A program made the position numbers and the translations under genes. From positions 1 to 46,588 of the forward strand of contig NZ_JADWYO010000053.1 of NCBI RefSeq assembly GCF_022414595.1: a DNA stretch of 46,588 nt, read 5' to 3'. The stretch's first letter is position 1. Every line of letters begins with the position of its first letter. Below, one piece after another: positions 17,132 through 25,637 of the stretch. The notes under the pieces are model-generated. The model made no database searches. It worked only from the letters and a program-made list of their open reading frames with translations, and was not told the origin of the DNA. This DNA is from Streptomyces sp. MUM 203J. GTDB lineage: Bacteria > Actinomycetota > Actinomycetes > Streptomycetales > Streptomycetaceae.

Positions 17132-18740
17132 GTGGAAGAGATCGTGACCCGGTTGAAGCAGCTGTTGTTCCCGTCGATCGCGGACATCGCGGTGCTGTCG
17201 GTGGACGTGAGCATCGCGATGGTGCGGGTCGACGCGGAATGCACTGCGAACGGTGCCGCTTGCCCGGCGTGCGGGGTCTGGTCGAACCGGGTTCGTGGAT
17301 CCTACCTGCGGTTTCCCGCTGATGTGCCCAGCGCCGGACGAAGCGTTGTTCTTCAGCTGAGGGTCCGCCGGTTTGCCTGCCGGAACTCGGACTGCACCCG
17401 CCGCACCTTCGTCGAGCAGATACCCAGCCTGCCCCGTCGGCACGGCCAGCGGACCGAGCGGCTGTGCGCGACGCTGGCCTCGGTCGGTCTCGCCCTGGCG
17501 GGCCGCGCCGACGCCCGCCTGAGCTCCGCGCTCGGGGTATGCGTCAGCCGGAGCACCCTCCTGCGCCTGCTCGATGCCCTTCCCGAGCCGGAAGCGCCCG
17601 CCCCGCGTGTGGTCAGCGTTGACGAGTACGCCACCCGCAAGGGCCGCTACTACGGCACCGTTCTCGTCGACGTCGAGACCCGCCGCCCTGTAGACCTGCT
17701 GCCCGACCGGGCGGCATCGAGCCTGGCGGCCTGGCTCGCCGATCGGCCCGGCGCCGGGGGTCGTGTGCCGGGACCGGGCGCCATTCTTCGCCGAGGGCGC
17801 CACCGCCCGTGCACCGCAGGCCTTCCAGGTCGCGGACCGGTGGCATCTCTGGCGCAACCTCAGCGAGGCCACCGAGCGGAGCGTCGCCGCGCCCCGTCGC
17901 TGCCTCCGCGCGCTGGTTTCCACGGTTCCCGCACCCGGTCCCGAACCCGAGGCCGTCCCGGCCGCGGACTCGCCCGGTTCTCCTTGGCCGCGCGGGCACC
18001 GATTCGCCGATCGGACCCGGGATCGGCATGCCGCAGTCCACGCACTGCTGACGGCGGGACACAGCCGACGCTTGGTGCAGCGGCAGCTCGGGATGACCTA
18101 CCGCACCGTCAAGCAACTCGCAGACGCCGCGACGCCGGAGGAGCTGTTCACCGGTCAGTGGCAGAACCGGCCCTCCGTCCTCGACGACTACAAGTCCTAT
18201 CTGGACGACCGCTGGAGCGAGGGCTGCACCAACGCCTGGAAGCTGCGGGAGGAGATCGTGCCACTCGGCTACAAGGGCAGCTACCAGCACGTTCGCGCCT
18301 ACTTGCAGGACAAACGCACCTCACCGCGGCCGGTGACCGCCCGGCCGCCCTCGCCCCGAACTGTCGCCGGATGGATCCTCCGCCGTCCGGACACCCTCAC
18401 CGAACCCGAGCAACTTCAGCTCAAGGCCGTTCGGACGCACTGCTCCGAACTCGACGCTCTCACCAGGCACGTCCGCTCCTTCGCGACCATGCTCACCGAG
18501 CGCCAGGGCGAGCGTCTGCCCGCCTGGCTCGACGCCGTCCGGCAGAACGACCTGCCCAGCCTCCACGCCCTCGCCGCCGGCATCGACCGCGACCGCGACG
18601 CCGTCATCGCCGACTTGACCCTGCCTTGGAGTTCGGGCGCTGTCGAAGGCCATGTCAACCGAATCAAAATGCTCAAGCGCCAGATGTACGGCCGCGCTGG
18701 CTTCTCACTGCTGCGCAAGCGAGTTCTCCTCGGTTCGTGA
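17132..18740 (+). pseudogene. ISL3-family transposase, frameshifted
   Basis: DDE transposase of the ISL3 family. The N-terminal zinc ribbon is visible (CPACG at about residues 47-51, then CRNSDC), followed by a helix-turn-helix and the first catalytic Asp in VSVDEYATRKGRYYG. The second Asp is in VCRDRAPFFAEG and the Glu in SSGAVEGHVNRIKMLKRQMY near the C-terminus. The gene is in two frames: 17132 to about 17758, then the frame to 18740. The change falls at five consecutive Gs (17756-17760); four Gs would restore a continuous frame of about 535 codons through GVVCRDRA. This is either a real one-base insertion that inactivates the element or a homopolymer sequencing error. The start is GTG with no obvious ribosome site. 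Confidence 0.85.
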
Positions 18741-18763
18741 GGACAGCTGCTGCTTTCAGCACC

Positions 18764-19324
18764 TCAACCATTCGCGGCTCTGCGAATGGTGACCGCGGAC
18801 AAGAACGGGTCGGTAGGCGGCACCAGCTCCCTGGAGGAGACGTCCACAAGGTGCGCCGGAGCATCGCCATGTTGCAAGGCGGCCACGTACTCGATGATCT
18901 GAGCGTGGGAGAGCGCTGGCACTCTTTGACGCAGGGCATGCATGGCATGAACCCTCCCGCGAGCGCCTGCCACCGCCCGGACCTCATCGTGCAGATCGTC
19001 CACTGCGGTCCGCGTGACCTGCTTTCGAATGCGGACTCGGTAGTCCGCTTCCCACGCGTCCGTCACTGCGGAGACGACACCGATCTGATGCAGACTTCCG
19101 TCGACGCGGTCAACAAGGTACGGCCCATTTCCGGCCAGTGCGAAGTCTGGGTTTCGGGTGCGCAGGTACTCCTCAGATGCCCAGGAAATGATCCACACCA
19201 GCTCATGCTGCTCTACCTGCGACACAGCCATGCGGATCGGGACAAGCCCAAGCGACTGCTCCCGCTGGTAGTCGCGTTCCAGCTCTTCCTCAACGATCTG
19301 AACCGCGGCATCTCGTTCAATCAC
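18764..19324 (-). CDS. Imm35/YrhB-domain protein carried inside the IS
   Basis: A 186-aa protein whose first half matches the YrhB / immunity-protein-35 domain: ERDAAVQIVEEELERDYQRE, then HELVWIISWASEEYLRTRNP and LAGNGPYLVDRVDGSLHQIG. Imm35 proteins are predicted to protect against polymorphic toxins, but a toxin partner is not visible here, and YrhB itself has been described as chaperone-like. The second half, ending PTDPFLSAVTIRRAANG, is not recognised. The start is uncertain: GTG at 19324 gives the family N-terminus (VIERDAAV), while GTG at 19360 has a better AGGA. The frame stays open into the IS right end. It is convergent with the transposase, 23 nt away. Confidence 0.65.
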   Translation of the reverse strand: MIERDAAVQIVEEELERDYQREQSLGLVPIRMAVSQVEQHELVWIISWASEEYLRTRNPDFALAGNGPYLVDRVDGSLHQIGVVSAVTDAWEADYRVRIRKQVTRTAVDDLHDEVRAVAGARGRVHAMHALRQRVPALSHAQIIEYVAALQHGDAPAHLVDVSSRELVPPTDPFLSAVTIRRAANG

Positions 19325-19461
19325 TTTGGCAGCATCTCGTACGGCCCAGATGGCCACCACCAAGTTTCCTGCTCGCTTCACGTCTTGGCAGACCGAAGGG
19401 GACGTAGGTGAACGGCACCAACGAACGCTGTTGATTCTCCGAGCGATGAGGTACCCGACTA

Positions 19462-19501
19462 TCACTCACGGTGACCCTGTCACAGAACCTGGGCCAGACC
19501 C
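19462..19501 (-). repeat. ISL3 right terminal inverted repeat
   Basis: On the minus strand it reads GGGTCTGGCCCAGGTTCTGT and continues GACAGGG. It is the partner of 17011-17050. Confidence 0.85.
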
Positions 19502-19792
19502 CTTCATCGCGGCGCGATACCTACCACGCTCGCGGATGGCGCAGGCGCCAAGTCCGTCCGCCACCGGATCGGCACTGGCCGGGACCACCTGCCCAGCTCC
19601 ACCGTGGCAGAAATGTTCAGGTCAGCACCGTGGGGGCGACGAGCCATGCCTTGCGGCTCCTGCCCAGGGCTCGAACCTGCGGCCGGCTCGTCCGCCCCTC
19701 CCCGGGGCTGCCAGTCACGCGATTGGCGCGGCAAGGACTCGCAATGCCGGGTGTCCCTGCCCCCGAGGCCTTCGGTGCCGCGACTACGCAGG
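19502..19792. other. Intergenic stretch between IS and tdk
   Basis: About 290 bp downstream of tdk. No open frame here has recognisable similarity. The expected remainder of the interrupted IS5 transposase is not found. A T-arm-like sequence at 19663-19679 was examined and rejected as a tRNA. Confidence 0.4.
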
Positions 19793-20443
19793 TCAGCCCG
19801 GCGTGACCGGCAGTACGTCGGGGGACAGTGCCGCTGCTCGCGCCGTCGCGCTCGTCATCCGCCTGCGATGGTGCCGACGGCACAGCACCTCGTACCCGAC
19901 GACCTCCGCGGCCACTCCCACATCCCCCACCACGACCTGCTCGCCCTCGACGACCATCTCGCCGCCCACAGTGCGAGCGTTGTGGGTGGCCCGCGCCCCG
20001 CACCAGCACATCGCCTCGACTTGCAGCGCCTCGACCCGGTCCGCCAACTCGATCAGCCGCTGCGAACCGGGGAACAGCCTGGTCCGGAAGTCCGTGGTGA
20101 TGCCGAACGCGAACACGTCGAGATCCAGATCGTCCACGATCCGGGCCAGCTGGTCGATCTGCTCCGTCAGCAGAAACTGGGCCTCGTCCACGATGACGTA
20201 GTCGACCTTGCCGCCCTTCGTCACCAGCTCCACCACGAACGAGTAGAGATCCAGCTCCGGCGTGGCCTCCACCGCCTCGGTCACCAGCCCCAGACGCGAC
20301 GACAGCTTGCCCTTCCCCGCGCGGTCGTCCCGCGTGAAGATCACGCTCTGCAGACCGCGAGCCGACCGGTTGTGCGCGATCTGGAGCGCCAGAGTCGACT
20401 TCCCGCAGTCCATCGTCCCGGAGAAAAAAGCCAGCTCAGACAT
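19793..20443 (-). CDS. tdk: Thymidine kinase
   Basis: A 216-aa type II thymidine kinase that phosphorylates thymidine for salvage. Walker A SGTMDCGKST is at residues 8-17, the Walker B-like VIVDEAQFL near residue 95, the lasso and substrate region FRTRLFPGSQRLIELADRVE, and the zinc ribbon CWCG with LCRRH toward the C-terminus. The ATG at 20443 (MSELAFFSG) is the family start; the frame to 20485 is open but unsupported. The ribosome site is weak (AAAGG about 13 nt away). It lies between the two halves of a second, broken tdk and next to an ISL3 element, so it may have arrived or been duplicated there. Confidence 0.9.
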   Translation of the reverse strand: MSELAFFSGTMDCGKSTLALQIAHNRSARGLQSVIFTRDDRAGKGKLSSRLGLVTEAVEATPELDLYSFVVELVTKGGKVDYVIVDEAQFLLTEQIDQLARIVDDLDLDVFAFGITTDFRTRLFPGSQRLIELADRVEALQVEAMCWCGARATHNARTVGGEMVVEGEQVVVGDVGVAAEVVGYEVLCRRHHRRRMTSATARAAALSPDVLPVTPG

Positions 20444-20571
20444 GGAGAAGACAGGACCTTTCACACCGAACAACGATGGAATCATGCAACACGGACAAGT
20501 ACGGAGTCACTTCACACGGCTCCCACGGCCACGGCGCGACCCGTACACGGTGGACACCCAAGAGAACCGGC

Positions 20572-20619
20572 GCCCTTTGCGCAGTCCCTCGTTCCGGAGA
20601 AGAACACCGGCTCGGGCAT
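20572..20619 (-). pseudogene. N-terminal fragment of a second thymidine kinase
   Basis: Minus-strand translation from an ATG at 20619 gives MPEPVFFSGTRDCAKG, which lines up with MSELAFFSGTMDCGKS of the intact tdk, including the degraded Walker A motif. Similarity stops after 16 codons. The upstream GAAAGG spacing also resembles that of the intact gene. The fragment sits just downstream of the hydrolase gene ending at 20690, a plausible ancestral tdk position. It is the likely partner of the C-terminal remnant at 16204-16633. Confidence 0.7.
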
Positions 20620-20689
20620 GGCTGAGTGACGGCCTTTCGGGTCAGGGGTTTCGTACAGGGGGAAGGGCTCGGATGACCCGGTTCGCGGC

Positions 20690-21895
20690 CTACGAGCGTA
20701 CTTCGAGGAGCGGAACAAGCTGCTCCGCCGCCGTCATGGAGCCGTGCATGCCGGCCATCGCGGACTCGTGGGGCTCGTTGACGGACGCGGTGATCGCCAC
20801 GTCGTCGTGGGCGGCGGCGATGACGTCACCGATCCTGCCGTGCACCCGCTCGTCCACCTCCGGGCCGAACCAGCCCGCGGCGAGGGCCTCCTCCCGGCTC
20901 GCCACCCAGAACCGGTCCCCCAGCACCTCACGCCAGCAGGCCAGCACGTCCGACCGGGCGCCCGGTACCGCGTACACATGGCGGGCGCGGCCCTCGCCGC
21001 CCAGCAACGCGACTCCGGCGCGCAGCTCCCAGTCCTCGTCGAAGTCGATCCGGGCGTCCTCGTCGAACGGGATGTCCACCATGCCGTGGTCCGCCGTGAC
21101 GTACAGGGCCGAGCGGGGCGGCAGCTGTTCGGCCAGGCGCTGCACGAGCTGGTCGGCGTGCATGAGCTGGCCGCGCCAGGCGTCGGAGTCGACGCCGAAG
21201 CGGTGACCCGCGCCGTCGACCTCGCTGTAGTACGTGTAGACCAGCGCCCGGTCGGCGGCGGCGAGCCGCTGGGCGGCGAGGTCCATGCGGTCCTCGCCGG
21301 AGAGGCGGCCGTGGAACGTTCCGCCACTGAGGGCGATCTTGGTGAGCGGGGTGTCCTGGAAGGCGGGCGAGGAGACCTGCGCGGTGTGCACGCCGGCGGC
21401 GTCGGCCAGCTGGAAGACAGTGGGGTACGGCTGCCAGACCTGCGGCGGAGTCCAGGGGCGCCAGCGGAGCTGGTTCATCAGCTCGCCCGTGTCCGGGTCG
21501 CGGACCGTGTATCCGGCCAGGCCGTGGGCGCCCGGGTGCAGTCCGGTGCCGACCGAGGCCAGGGAGGTGGCGGTGGTGGCGGGGAAGCCGGAGGTGAGGG
21601 GGCGGCCGGTGCCCCCGCGCGAGGAGCCGAGCAGCGCGTGGAGGAACGGCGCCTCGGCGGGGTGGCTGCGGATCTGCTCCCAGCCGAGACCGTCGATGAG
21701 GAAGACGCACACCCGGTCGGCGGGCGTCAGCTCGGCGATCCGGTGTTCCAGGCCCGGCACGCCGAGCCCGGCGGCCAGCGTCGGCAGCAGGTCGGCCAGG
21801 GAGCCGGAGCCGTACGCCGGGACGGGCGCGGTATCGAGGGCGAGCGGGACCGGGTCGTCGGGCCAGGCGGCGGCCGTGGCGGCGGGCTGGGCCAT
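20690..21895 (-). CDS. Alkaline-phosphatase-superfamily phosphodiesterase/nucleotide pyrophosphatase
   Basis: A 401-aa hydrolase of the type I phosphodiesterase/nucleotide pyrophosphatase family. The metal-binding Asp is in VFLIDGLGWEQ, the nucleophile Thr in SGFPATTATSLAS, further ligands in YSEVDGAGHRFG, and the C-terminal TADHGMVD box is present. No signal peptide is seen, so it probably acts in the cytoplasm. The substrate is unknown. Its ATG at 21895 overlaps the stop of the upstream DUF5998 gene by one base (TGATG), a translational coupling arrangement. It is the last gene of the leftward pair. Confidence 0.82.
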   Translation of the reverse strand: MAQPAATAAAWPDDPVPLALDTAPVPAYGSGSLADLLPTLAAGLGVPGLEHRIAELTPADRVCVFLIDGLGWEQIRSHPAEAPFLHALLGSSRGGTGRPLTSGFPATTATSLASVGTGLHPGAHGLAGYTVRDPDTGELMNQLRWRPWTPPQVWQPYPTVFQLADAAGVHTAQVSSPAFQDTPLTKIALSGGTFHGRLSGEDRMDLAAQRLAAADRALVYTYYSEVDGAGHRFGVDSDAWRGQLMHADQLVQRLAEQLPPRSALYVTADHGMVDIPFDEDARIDFDEDWELRAGVALLGGEGRARHVYAVPGARSDVLACWREVLGDRFWVASREEALAAGWFGPEVDERVHGRIGDVIAAAHDDVAITASVNEPHESAMAGMHGSMTAAEQLVPLLEVRS

Positions 21896-22479
21896 CAGCG
21901 GACGGCCGCGGTGGCTTCGGACAGTGCCTGCGCGAAGAGCAGCGCCTGGCGCACGGTCTCCGGGCCGTCGCCGGCCTCGCTGACACGGAGGCTCAGGTCG
22001 TCGGCGGTGGAGTTGCCGGTGTAGCCGTGGTCGGCCTCACAGTTGGGGTCGCCGCAGGCGGCGGGCTCCAGGTCGATGCGGGAGACGGCGCCCCAGCCGA
22101 TGGTGAGGACGGCCTCGCGGGGCAGGGTTCCCGGGGAGTAGGACTCCGGGTTGGCGACGACCCTGCTGAGCACGACGGAGGAGATCCGGCCCAGCTTGAC
22201 GGACTCGGTGGAGGTCGTGGCGTACGGGGTCGGGGAGGTGGTGTCGGCGTTCTGCTCGTCGGTGTGGCTGACGATGAAGCGGGTGGAGGTGAGGACGAGG
22301 ACGGTGACGTGGCGGCGTACCTCGTTGGCGTCGAACGTCGTCTCCTGGTGGACCAGGTACGAAGCGATCGGCTCGCCGCCGACGGCGGCCTCCACCGCCT
22401 CGGCCACGAGAGCCGGGTAGTAGCCGCTGCGCTCGATCGCCGAGCGCAGCCCCTGGGTCGTCGTACCGGTCTTCGCCAT
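21895..22479 (-). CDS. DUF5998 family protein
   Basis: A 194-aa conserved actinobacterial protein of unknown function. It begins MAKTGTTTQGLRSAIERSGYYP and has a predicted alpha/beta pattern with VTVLVLTSTRFIVSHTDEQ as its central strands. A cysteine pair lies in ACGDPNCEADHGYTG. No catalytic motif is apparent. The start is the ATG at 22479; another ATG three codons upstream (MEP) is possible. It is directly coupled to the downstream phosphodiesterase and follows the acetyltransferase gene by 58 nt on the same strand, so the three may be one transcript. Confidence 0.75.
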   Translation of the reverse strand: MAKTGTTTQGLRSAIERSGYYPALVAEAVEAAVGGEPIASYLVHQETTFDANEVRRHVTVLVLTSTRFIVSHTDEQNADTTSPTPYATTSTESVKLGRISSVVLSRVVANPESYSPGTLPREAVLTIGWGAVSRIDLEPAACGDPNCEADHGYTGNSTADDLSLRVSEAGDGPETVRQALLFAQALSEATAAVR

Positions 22480-22537
22480 GGGCTCCATCCTAATCCCCGG
22501 GTGGAGCCGCTCCGGCCGTCCGTGAGCGGGGCCCCGG

Positions 22538-25468
22538 TCAGTAGGCCGGGAGCCGTCTGGGTCCGAGGTCCGAACGGGCGGGCGGCGGCGCGAGCCGTAC
22601 CGCCGCGCCGAGGACGGCGACGCCGTGCGGCGCGACGACGACCGGTTCGAGCGAGACGGCGACGATCTCCGGATGGTCGTCGACCAGCCGAGACACTCTG
22701 AGCAGCAGCTCTTCCAGGGCGGGGGTGTCGACCGGGGTGGAGCCGCGCCAGCCGAAGAGGAGCGGCGCCGTCCGGATGGACCGGATCTGCTCGGCCACAT
22801 CGCGCTCGGTGGCCGGAACGAGGCGGTGCGCGGTGTCCCCGAGCAGTTCGGACGGGGCACCGGCGAGACCGAACGACAGGACCGCGCCTACGGCGGGGTC
22901 GATGGCGGCCCGTACGACGGTGTCGACGCCTCGCGGGACCATGGCCTGCACGACGGGCCGGGTCTCCGCGGGGCTGCCGAGCGTCTCGGTCAGCTCGGCG
23001 TACGCGGTGCGCAGCTGCTGCTCGGCGGCCAGATCGAGCCGCACGCCTCCGAGGTCGGGCCGGTGCCGCAGATGCGGGGCCGTGGCCTTGAGCGCGACCG
23101 GGTAGCCCAGGTGCGCGGCGGCGCGGACGGCCGCATCGGGGTCGGGTGCGGCGAAGGCCGCCCGCACCGGGACGCCGTACCGGCCGAGCAGTTCGTGGAC
23201 CTCGACGGGCGCCAGGACGACCCCGTGCTCGCCCACCTCCTGGGCGGTGAGCAGCCGCTCGATCTGTGCGGCGGCCCCCGCCTCGTCGATCCCCTCGTAC
23301 TCGGGCACCCGCCCGGGTGCTGCGGCCTTGCGCCGCCACTCCGCGTACCGCACGGCCTCCGACAGGGCCCGTACGGCCCGCTCGGCCGCGGGGTAGGCGG
23401 GGATACGCCCGCCGGTGGCGGGCCCGCCCGTGCCGGGGGCGGGCCCCTCCGGGACGGGCGCGGGCGCCTCGCGCCCCGCTCTCGCCCCGGGGGCGGAACC
23501 GGCGGGTGCGGGCTCCGGGACGGAACCGGGCGTAGGCGCCGGAGGCGCAGGTTCCGCTGCCGGGGCCGTGGCGGACGCGGCCGACAGGGCATCGGCCAGG
23601 GCGCCGAGTTCCACGTGGACCACGAGCACCGGTTTCCGCGCCGTCGATTCCGCGCAGGCCTGGCGCAGGGCCGCGGCCAGTGCCTCGCCCTCGGTCTCGG
23701 TGGCCGTCGCCTCCTGCTCGCCCACCCACGGGATCGCCGTGACGACCACCGCGTCACAGTCCTCGTCGGCCAGCGCCGTCGTGAGCGCCGCGCGGAAGTC
23801 GTCGGACGTGGCGGCGGTGGTCAGGTCGCGCGGAGGCAGCGGGTGCAGCCCCTCGGCCAGACACGCGTCGTACGTGAGGAGGCCCAGCGACTCGGAGTTG
23901 CCGAGGATCGCCACGCGCGGCCCGCTCGGCAGCGGCTGCCCCGCAAGCAGCAGGCCGACGTCCACCAGCTCGGTGACCGTGTCCACGCGGATGACGCCCG
24001 CCTGGCGCAGCAGCTCGGAGACCGTGCCGTAGGGCATGCGGGTGGCCGGCACGGCGTGCCCGGGCGGCGCGCTGCCGCTGTGCCGGCCGCCCCGCACGGC
24101 GACCACGGGCTTCGCGGCGGCGGTCCGGCGGGCCAGCCGGGCGAACTTGCGGGGGTTGCCGATCGACTCCAGGTACAGCAGCACGACGTCGGTGCCGGGG
24201 TCCTCGTACCAGTACTGGAGTATGTCGTTGCCGGACACGTCCGCGCGGTTGCCCGCCGAGACGAACGACGACACGCCCGCGCCGCGCCGGTGCAGCCCCG
24301 CCAGCAGCGCGATGCCGATCGCGCCCGACTGGGTGAACAGCCCGATCCGCCCGGTGGCCGGCAGCCGGGGCGCGAGCGAGGCATTGAGGCGGACGTCCTG
24401 CGCCGTGTTGAGGACGCCGAAGGCGTTCGGCCCGATGACCCGCATCCCGTACGAGCGGGCCTGCCGCACCAGTTCCCGCTGCCGCTCCCGCCCCTCGGGC
24501 CCGCTCTCGGCGTACCCGGCGGAGAGCACGACCAGCCCGCGCACCCCGTGCTCACCGCACTCGGCCACGACGGAGGGCACCCGCTCGGCGGGCACCGCGA
24601 CGACGGCCAGGTCGACCGGCTCCCCGATCACGGCGACCGAGCGGTGCGCGGGGACGCCGTCCATGACCGCGCCCGCGGGGCCGTCGGGGAGGGCGCGGTT
24701 CACCGCGTGCACCCGCCCGGTGTAGCCGGAGTCCAGCAGGTTGCGCAGGACCGTCCGGCCGACGCCTCCGGGGGTGCGGCCCGCGCCGATGACGGCGATC
24801 GAGCCGGGTGCGAGGAGCCGCTGCACGGACCGGGCCTCCGCGCGCTGCTCGCGGGCGCGCTGCACGGCCAGGGACTGGTCGGTGGGCTCCAGATCCAGGT
24901 GGAGGCGGACCGCACCGTCCTCGAAGCTGCGCTTCTGGGTGTAGCCCGCGTCGGTGAACACCTTGATCATCTTGGTGTTGGCGGGCAGCACCTCCGCCGC
25001 GAACCGCCGGATGCCGCGCTCACGGGCGCACGCTGCGATGTGCTCCAGCAGCGCGGAGGCGACCCCGCGCCCCTGGTGGGCGTCCTGGACGAGGAAGGCG
25101 ACCTCGGCCTCGTCGGCCGGGGAGGGGGCCGGGTGGCCGTGCCGGTCGATGCGGTCGTAGCGGACGGTCCCGATGAAGTCGCCGCCGATGGTGGCGGCCA
25201 GCCCGACCCGGTCGACGTAGTCGTGGTGGGTGAAGTGATGGACGTCCCTGGCGGAGAGCCGCGGGTAGGGGGCGAAGAAGCGGTAGTACTTCGACTCGTC
25301 GGAGACCTGCTCGTAGAAGCTGACGAGTCGCCCGGCGTCGTCCGCGGTGATCGGCCGGATCCGCGCGGTTCCCCCGTCGCGGAGCACGACGTCGGCTTCC
25401 CAGTGGTCGGGGTAGGCGTGGGCCGGCCGCGGGGCCGACGGGACCGACTGATCGGACGCGTTCCGCAT
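22538..25468 (-). CDS. pat: GNAT-acyl-CoA synthetase-like protein lysine acetyltransferase
   Basis: A 976-aa protein with an N-terminal GNAT acetyltransferase domain (about residues 20-185; acetyl-CoA loop DAHQGRGVASALL). An NDP-forming acyl-CoA synthetase-like CoA-binding region follows (GRTPGGVGRTVLRNLLDSG; GLFTQSGAIGIALL), then a long Ala/Pro linker around residues 625-700 and a C-terminal ATP-grasp domain. This GNAT-first order is the one described for S. lividans Pat, which acetylates and silences acyl-CoA synthetases; enterobacterial Pat has the reverse order. The synthetase part is thought to be regulatory. The start is the ATG at 25468 (MRNASDQ). It is divergent from ptsH, with a palindrome between them. 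Confidence 0.85.
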   Translation of the reverse strand: MRNASDQSVPSAPRPAHAYPDHWEADVVLRDGGTARIRPITADDAGRLVSFYEQVSDESKYYRFFAPYPRLSARDVHHFTHHDYVDRVGLAATIGGDFIGTVRYDRIDRHGHPAPSPADEAEVAFLVQDAHQGRGVASALLEHIAACARERGIRRFAAEVLPANTKMIKVFTDAGYTQKRSFEDGAVRLHLDLEPTDQSLAVQRAREQRAEARSVQRLLAPGSIAVIGAGRTPGGVGRTVLRNLLDSGYTGRVHAVNRALPDGPAGAVMDGVPAHRSVAVIGEPVDLAVVAVPAERVPSVVAECGEHGVRGLVVLSAGYAESGPEGRERQRELVRQARSYGMRVIGPNAFGVLNTAQDVRLNASLAPRLPATGRIGLFTQSGAIGIALLAGLHRRGAGVSSFVSAGNRADVSGNDILQYWYEDPGTDVVLLYLESIGNPRKFARLARRTAAAKPVVAVRGGRHSGSAPPGHAVPATRMPYGTVSELLRQAGVIRVDTVTELVDVGLLLAGQPLPSGPRVAILGNSESLGLLTYDACLAEGLHPLPPRDLTTAATSDDFRAALTTALADEDCDAVVVTAIPWVGEQEATATETEGEALAAALRQACAESTARKPVLVVHVELGALADALSAASATAPAAEPAPPAPTPGSVPEPAPAGSAPGARAGREAPAPVPEGPAPGTGGPATGGRIPAYPAAERAVRALSEAVRYAEWRRKAAAPGRVPEYEGIDEAGAAAQIERLLTAQEVGEHGVVLAPVEVHELLGRYGVPVRAAFAAPDPDAAVRAAAHLGYPVALKATAPHLRHRPDLGGVRLDLAAEQQLRTAYAELTETLGSPAETRPVVQAMVPRGVDTVVRAAIDPAVGAVLSFGLAGAPSELLGDTAHRLVPATERDVAEQIRSIRTAPLLFGWRGSTPVDTPALEELLLRVSRLVDDHPEIVAVSLEPVVVAPHGVAVLGAAVRLAPPPARSDLGPRRLPAY

Positions 25469-25560
25469 GGGCCAAGCGTACGGCGCTCGTCCGGGCGGCA
25501 CAGGCGGGCTGACACCATGGGCCGCAAGGAAGGCCGGTCGCCGGGCGGGGGCGGGCCGAA

Positions 25561-25580
25561 GGTCCCCCGGCCGGGGGACC
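25561..25580. promoter_or_regulatory. 20-bp perfect palindrome between pat and ptsH
   Basis: GGTCCCCCGGCCGGGGGACC is a perfect palindrome in the divergent pat/ptsH intergenic region, 17 bp from the dre site. It could be an operator or simply the terminator-like fold of a leader. No binding protein can be named. Confidence 0.4.
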
Positions 25581-25596
25581 TCGCCGCATGTGTGAC

Positions 25597-25612
25597 ACTG
25601 GTCTAGACAACC
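25597..25612. promoter_or_regulatory. DasR-responsive element (dre)
   Basis: ACTGGTCTAGACAACC matches the DasR consensus (ACTGGTCTAGACCACT) at all but two or three positions and keeps the GTCTAGAC core. It lies 26 nt before the ptsH start. DasR is the GntR-family regulator of N-acetylglucosamine uptake in Streptomyces and is known to control pts genes, so the site is expected functionally as well. Confidence 0.85.
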
Positions 25613-25637
25613 CCCGAGCACCTGAAGGGCAGACACC

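Larger units (their letters stand above)
17011..19501. mobile_element. ISL3-family insertion sequence with passenger gene (2491 bp)
   Basis: Terminal inverted repeats of about 40 bp bound the element: 17011-17050 (GGTTCTGGCTCAGGTTCTGT...) against the reverse complement of 19462-19501 (GGGTCTGGCCCAGGTTCTGT...), identical at 33 of 40 positions. Inside are an ISL3 transposase gene (plus strand, frameshifted) and, between it and the right end, a minus-strand Imm35/YrhB-like gene. The expected 8-bp target duplication is not seen (CAAAAAGG left, CTTCATCG right), so one flank has probably been rearranged. At 2.5 kb it is longer than most ISL3 elements, because of the passenger gene. Confidence 0.85.

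Noticed and set aside
17756..17760. Programmed frameshift in the transposase
   Set aside because: ISL3 transposases are normally made from one frame, and no stimulatory structure is evident; a mutation or sequencing error is simpler.
17003..19509. 8-bp target-site duplication of the ISL3 element
   Set aside because: The flanking octamers CAAAAAGG and CTTCATCG do not match in any register tried.
19663..19679. tRNA or att remnant (minus-strand CAGGTTCGAGCCCTG resembles a T-arm)
   Set aside because: The stem has only four good pairs and no matching 5' acceptor strand lies within the expected distance.
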